Shown: in pieces, positions 60,989 through 64,000 of the stretch
Position numbering within the stretch: the first letter of the stretch is position 1
Layout: every line of letters begins with the position of its first letter
DNA from: CAZPHI01 sp964586425
Lineage (GTDB): Bacteria > Bacillota > Clostridia > Lachnospirales > Lachnospiraceae
DNA: 64,000 bases
Direction of reading: 5' to 3'
NCBI GenBank assembly: GCA_964586425.1
Contig: CAZPHI010000001.1
Coordinates: 1-64,000 of the forward strand
The notes under the pieces: model-generated
What the model was told of the DNA's origin: nothing
Databases searched by the model: none
The model's input: only the letters and a program-made list of their open reading frames with translations
Program-made: the position numbers and the translations under genes

Positions 60989-61522
60989 TTATTTTTTCTC
61001 ATTGTTCTTTTTGCGAGGCCAGATAAATGAAAAATCATGTTCATCTTTGTATACAAATAGTACCAGTATAATTAATAAAAGCATTGATAATGTTACATAT
61101 ATATCAGCCACATTAAAAATAGGGAAATCAATTAATGAAAAATAAATAAAATCATTAACATAATGGTAAACAATTCTATCAATTAGATTACCTATTGCTC
61201 CAGCTGTAAGTAATATTGTAAAGATTCTAAATGGAATATATTTGCGTTCAATAGGTATTCTCCACACTATCAAAGCAATTACAAGCATAATAATCAATGT
61301 TAAAATTATAAAAATTGTTCTTCCACCGCTCATAATTCCCCAAGCTGCACCTGTATTCTGAAGATATCTAAATTCAAATACACCATCAATTATTACTAAT
61401 GGTGATTTGCCCTTCAGATATACAACAGAAAGTCTTTTTGTAACTTGATCAATTACAACCAAGACCGCAACAAAAATCATATAACAAAATAAATTAAAGA
61501 ATTTTTTCGATTTATTATCCAT
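60989..61522 (-). CDS. lspA: Lipoprotein signal peptidase LspA
   Basis: 177 residues from the ATG at 61520-61522 with GGGG upstream. Four membrane helices. Catalytic Asp residues in GAIGNLIDRIVYHYVNDFI and FPIFNVADIYVTLS are both present. It cleaves the signal peptides of lipoproteins such as the DUF4353 protein at 9.6 kb. Unlike the LepB in this window it looks fully active. Confidence 0.95.
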   Translation of the reverse strand: MDNKSKKFFNLFCYMIFVAVLVVIDQVTKRLSVVYLKGKSPLVIIDGVFEFRYLQNTGAAWGIMSGGRTIFIILTLIIMLVIALIVWRIPIERKYIPFRIFTILLTAGAIGNLIDRIVYHYVNDFIYFSLIDFPIFNVADIYVTLSMLLLIILVLFVYKDEHDFSFIWPRKKNNEKK

Positions 61523-61537
61523 AATTACCCCATTCAA

Positions 61538-62626
61538 TTAAAGTACAATAGACTTAAGCGCCTGTTTCATCTCATTATCTGTAACCGTCATATCAATATA
61601 TGCGTTACCAATACGATCAAGAAGAATAAACTTTATTTTACCAGCATCCATTTTTTTATCATTCTTTGATACAGCAATCACTTCATCAATGCTTATATTT
61701 TCAACAGATAAAGGGAAATCGTACTTTCTGAACATTGAAAATGCTTTATCATAATCTTCTTTTGTGATATATCCTCTAGATAAGCATATATTTAAAGCTG
61801 CAGCCATTCCTAATACAACGCATTCTCCATGATAAAGTTTAAAATTCATTAACTTCTCTATTGCATGACCTAGTGTATGTCCAAAATTAAGGAGAGCTCT
61901 CTCACCCTGTTCTTTTGGATCCTTTTCAACAACTTCACGTTTTATATTACAACTTGTATATATCATCTCTTCAAGATATATAGGATTGCGTTTGATAATC
62001 ATATCATGATTATCAATAAGATAATTGAAGTAATCGATATCTTTGATCAAACCATGTTTAATTATTTCGCCAAAACCGGAATTGAATAATCTATGGCTTA
62101 AACTATTAAGACAACTTATATTCATATAAACAAGTCTTGGCATATAGAAAGCACCAACCATATTCTTATATGCACGGAAATCTACACCTGTTTTACCACC
62201 TATACTAGAATCTACCTGTGCTAAAAGTGATGTAGGTACTTGTATAAATTTAATTCCTCGAAGATATGAAGCAGCAGCAAAACCAGTTAAGTCTCCTACA
62301 ACACCACCGCCTAATGCTACAAGCATATCTTTTCTATCAAATTTGTTTTTGATAAGATATTCATACAAATCCATAACAGTTTCCATATTCTTACTGTCTT
62401 CACCTGCTTTAAAAGAATATACAAAAACTGTATTGCCTGTTTTTTCAAGTTCAGATTTAAGTTCATTTGCATATAATGGACCAACATTAGAATCTGTTAC
62501 AATACACATTTTTCTGTTCGAAAAATCCATATTAATGATTTCTGATGCAATTCCATCAAAAGTATCTTTGATAACAATATCATACTCAGGCTTATTATTA
62601 TAATTAACAGTTATTCTTTTTGACAT
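61538..62626 (-). CDS. aroB: 3-dehydroquinate synthase AroB
   Basis: 362 residues. Second step of the shikimate pathway. GGGVVGDLTGFAAASYLRGI, QVPTSLLAQVDSSIGGKTGVDF, and zinc ligands in HGLIKD, LNFGHTLGHAIE, LYHGECVVLGM. It lies 15 bp upstream of lspA, same strand. Confidence 0.95.
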   Translation of the reverse strand: MSKRITVNYNNKPEYDIVIKDTFDGIASEIINMDFSNRKMCIVTDSNVGPLYANELKSELEKTGNTVFVYSFKAGEDSKNMETVMDLYEYLIKNKFDRKDMLVALGGGVVGDLTGFAAASYLRGIKFIQVPTSLLAQVDSSIGGKTGVDFRAYKNMVGAFYMPRLVYMNISCLNSLSHRLFNSGFGEIIKHGLIKDIDYFNYLIDNHDMIIKRNPIYLEEMIYTSCNIKREVVEKDPKEQGERALLNFGHTLGHAIEKLMNFKLYHGECVVLGMAAALNICLSRGYITKEDYDKAFSMFRKYDFPLSVENISIDEVIAVSKNDKKMDAGKIKFILLDRIGNAYIDMTVTDNEMKQALKSIVL

Positions 62627-62647
62627 ATAATTATTACTCCAATCCTT

Positions 62648-62676
62648 AACATACTATTCTATGATATATTCTTCAA
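62648..62676 (-). promoter_or_regulatory. Possible promoter of the aroB-lspA-rluD operon
   Basis: On the minus strand TTGAAG (62671-62676), 17 bp, TATGTT (62648-62653), 21 bp before the aroB ATG. Confidence 0.45.
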
Positions 62677-62699
62677 TATAGCATTATTTAATATATACC

Positions 62700-62733
62700 A
62701 AAGCCACCTATAGATTAATCATCTACAGGTGGC
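62700..62733 (-). terminator. Probable terminator of sepF
   Basis: On the minus strand GCCACCTGTAGA (62722-62733) pairs with TCTATAGGTGGC (62703-62714) with one mismatch/G-T pair, followed by TTTGGTATAT: the T-tract is poor. Confidence 0.5.
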
Positions 62734-62779
62734 ACAATAAACAATATAAATATATTCTATTTTGTACATTATATACCTA

Positions 62780-63319
62780 TTAGAAACGAGTATCACCTAA
62801 TGAAGAAAGATCCATTCCACCATTCATCAACTCTTGTAAATCTCCTGATACATCAACACTTGGTGGTGTAACAATGATTATATAATTTGTAATTTTCTGT
62901 AATGTTCCATTAATAGCAAAACTTGAACCAGAAAGAAAATCAACAATTCTTTGGGCAAGTTCTATATGTATTCCCTCAAGATTAACAACAACAGCCTTAC
63001 CATCAAGAATTGTCATTGTAATTTCTCTTGTATCATCAAATGATGATGGTTTAATAACGCATACTTCTAATCCTTTATTTCTTGTATTCATAGGTACCAC
63101 CTTATTTCTACGTGCAAATGTTCTTTGCGGTTTAATATCTTCATCATCTTCATCTAAAACATCATCTTCATCATCTTCGTCTTTTTTACCAAACAGTTTT
63201 CTCCTAGGCTTTTCATCTTCGAACTCATCGTTATAATCATCATAACCCTCGTTCTCATCATCATCATCATCATCATCTGAAAAACTTAATAAACTCATAA
63301 ACTTATTCAAAACGCTCAT
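62780..63319 (-). CDS. sepF: Cell division protein SepF
   Basis: 179 residues. Membrane-targeting N-terminal helix (SVLNKFMSLLSF), a very acidic linker with runs of Asp (about 14-62), and the SepF domain (EVCVIKPSSFDDTREITMTILDGKAVVVNLEG, AQRIVDFLSGSSFAINGTLQKI). SepF bridges FtsZ to the membrane. GGAG before the ATG. Next to yggS, as in most Firmicutes. Confidence 0.95.
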   Translation of the reverse strand: MSVLNKFMSLLSFSDDDDDDDENEGYDDYNDEFEDEKPRRKLFGKKDEDDEDDVLDEDDEDIKPQRTFARRNKVVPMNTRNKGLEVCVIKPSSFDDTREITMTILDGKAVVVNLEGIHIELAQRIVDFLSGSSFAINGTLQKITNYIIIVTPPSVDVSGDLQELMNGGMDLSSLGDTRF

Positions 63320-63362
63320 CTTAACTCCTGCTTTCTATAGTAATTATCTTAGATATAAATGT

Positions 63363-64000
63363 CTATTTCTTGTATATACGGTTACCAAAAATAGCTGTTC
63401 CAACTCGTACATATGTAGAACCTTCCTCGACAGCAACAACAAAGTCATTGGTCATACCCATTGACAAGTTATCCATAACAACATTATCAATGTTTTTGTC
63501 CTTAATGTCAACACATAATTGCTTTAATTTTCTGAAAAATATCCTATTATCTTCGCAATTCTCTACAAAAGGTGCACTTGTCATCAAACCTCGAATTCGA
63601 ATATTATTTAAAGATGATATTTCAGATATATAATCTAATGCAGCTTCACAAGTCATTCCAAATTTATTCTCTTCTCCAGCAACATTAATTTCAACTAAAA
63701 TATCCATTATAAGGTTATGCTTCTTAGCTTCTTTATCAATCTCTTCTGCAAGTCTTACAGAATCAACTGAATGAATACATGTAACCTTATCAATTATATA
63801 TTTTACTTTATTACGTTGTAGATGTCCTATCATATGCCATCTAATGTCCTTTGGTAAAACTTCATACTTTTCTACTAATTCCTGAACGTAATTCTCACCA
63901 AAATCTCTAACACCTTTATCATATAGTTCTTGAATCATAGATGCAGGCTTAGTTTTACTCACAGCAATCAAACACACATCTTCTGGCTTTCGTAAAGACT
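63363..64000 (-). CDS. yggS: YggS-type PLP homeostasis protein, cut by the window end
   Basis: At least 212 residues; the 5' end is outside. The frame reads KPEDVCLIAVSKTKPASM at the edge, so no start codon in the window is real: the GTG at 63977 is internal. The PLP lysine is in VSKTKP; GENYVQELVEKYEVLPKDIRWHMIGHLQRNKVKYI and LSMGMTNDFVVAVEEGSTYVRVGTAIFG are family signatures. It keeps free PLP in balance. It precedes sepF in the operon. Confidence 0.94.
   Translation of the reverse strand, partial: SLRKPEDVCLIAVSKTKPASMIQELYDKGVRDFGENYVQELVEKYEVLPKDIRWHMIGHLQRNKVKYIIDKVTCIHSVDSVRLAEEIDKEAKKHNLIMDILVEINVAGEENKFGMTCEAALDYISEISSLNNIRIRGLMTSAPFVENCEDNRIFFRKLKQLCVDIKDKNIDNVVMDNLSMGMTNDFVVAVEEGSTYVRVGTAIFGNRIYKK

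Noticed and set aside
62780..63319. Asp-rich runs in sepF as a simple-sequence repeat or coding error
   Set aside because: The frame stays open and acidic linkers between the amphipathic helix and the SepF domain are normal.
1..64000. CRISPR arrays, tRNA or rRNA genes, insertion sequences
   Set aside because: None seen: there are no regular direct repeats except the 55-bp contig overlap, no transposase-like frames, and no cloverleaf was recognised in the intergenic spaces, which are all under 300 bp.

Overview
The window reads as chromosome from a low-GC Bacillota bacterium of class Clostridia, most likely family Lachnospiraceae. This rests on gene content and order (plsX-acpP-rnc-smc-ftsY; ylxM-ffh-rpsP-KH-rimM-rplS-lepB-rbgA-rnhB; rne/rng-rplU-prp-rpmA-obgE-yhbY-nadD-yqeK-rsfS; lexA divergent from a YneA-like gene), on a bacterial L27 with a cleavable N-terminal extension, on a YlbJ-type protein, and on strong AGGAGG ribosome sites with very AT-rich DNA. 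I do not claim a genus. Two 100-N runs show that this is a scaffolded draft or metagenome assembly. No tRNA, rRNA, CRISPR array, insertion sequence or prophage is visible, and no stretch above 300 bases lacks a gene.

Layout. 1-9.4 kb: a secreted protein of unknown function, then fatty-acid/phospholipid initiation (plsX, acpP), RNase III, SMC, FtsY and a threonine ammonia-lyase. 9.5-21.1 kb: a beta-helix lipoprotein (DUF4353 type), then the SRP/ribosome-maturation block ylxM-ffh-rpsP-khpA, rimM, rplS, lepB-rbgA-rnhB, a FliK-like and an FlhB-tail-like pair (ylqG/ylqH type), yraN, pgeF and a small alarmone synthetase. 21.1-29.5 kb: a secreted membrane protein on the minus strand, then der-plsY-gpsA, a large LuxR-type regulator, rsmD-coaD and a coiled-coil protein. 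29.5-42.2 kb: ylbJ (split by a false gap), pepD, an M23 peptidase, a second alarmone synthetase, a broken rsmF-like gene, pseudouridine synthases, YgiQ, an SDR, recU and a PAS/degenerate GGDEF protein. 42.2-47.5 kb: histidine genes hisZ-G-D-B and a HisF-like/HisI/HisE fusion. 47.5-53.7 kb: RNase G, PAP2 phosphatase, L21-Prp-L27, ObgE, YhbY, NadD, YqeK, RsfS. 53.7-64 kb: lexA and a YneA-like gene around an SOS operator array, ttcA, a DEAD-box helicase, a Xer-type recombinase, then a minus-strand run with a YkuD-like protein, a cytidylate-kinase-like protein, rluD, lspA, aroB, sepF and yggS (cut by the window end).

The main theme is ribosome production and membrane insertion: SRP and its receptor, ribosomal proteins, rRNA methyltransferases and pseudouridine synthases, assembly GTPases (Der, RbgA, ObgE), RNases and ppGpp synthetases that tie this to nutrient state. 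Cell-envelope and division genes (LspA, SepF, PgeF, M23, YneA) run through it.

The most notable observations are: (i) a contiguous array of four LexA-like boxes at exact 13-bp spacing between lexA and the YneA-like gene, plus a fifth at the yneA start; (ii) several genes that keep a fold but lose catalytic residues (signal peptidase Ser to Ala, a YkuD domain with His and Cys both Tyr, a LuxR ATPase with a broken P-loop, a GGDEF without GGDEF, a HisF barrel without its first catalytic Asp); (iii) an in-frame TAG that cuts 40 conserved residues off the rsmF-like protein; (iv) an assembly gap in ylbJ that is false, because both flanks carry the same 55 bp and collapsing them restores the gene; (v) an orphan FliK/FlhB-tail pair away from any flagellar genes.
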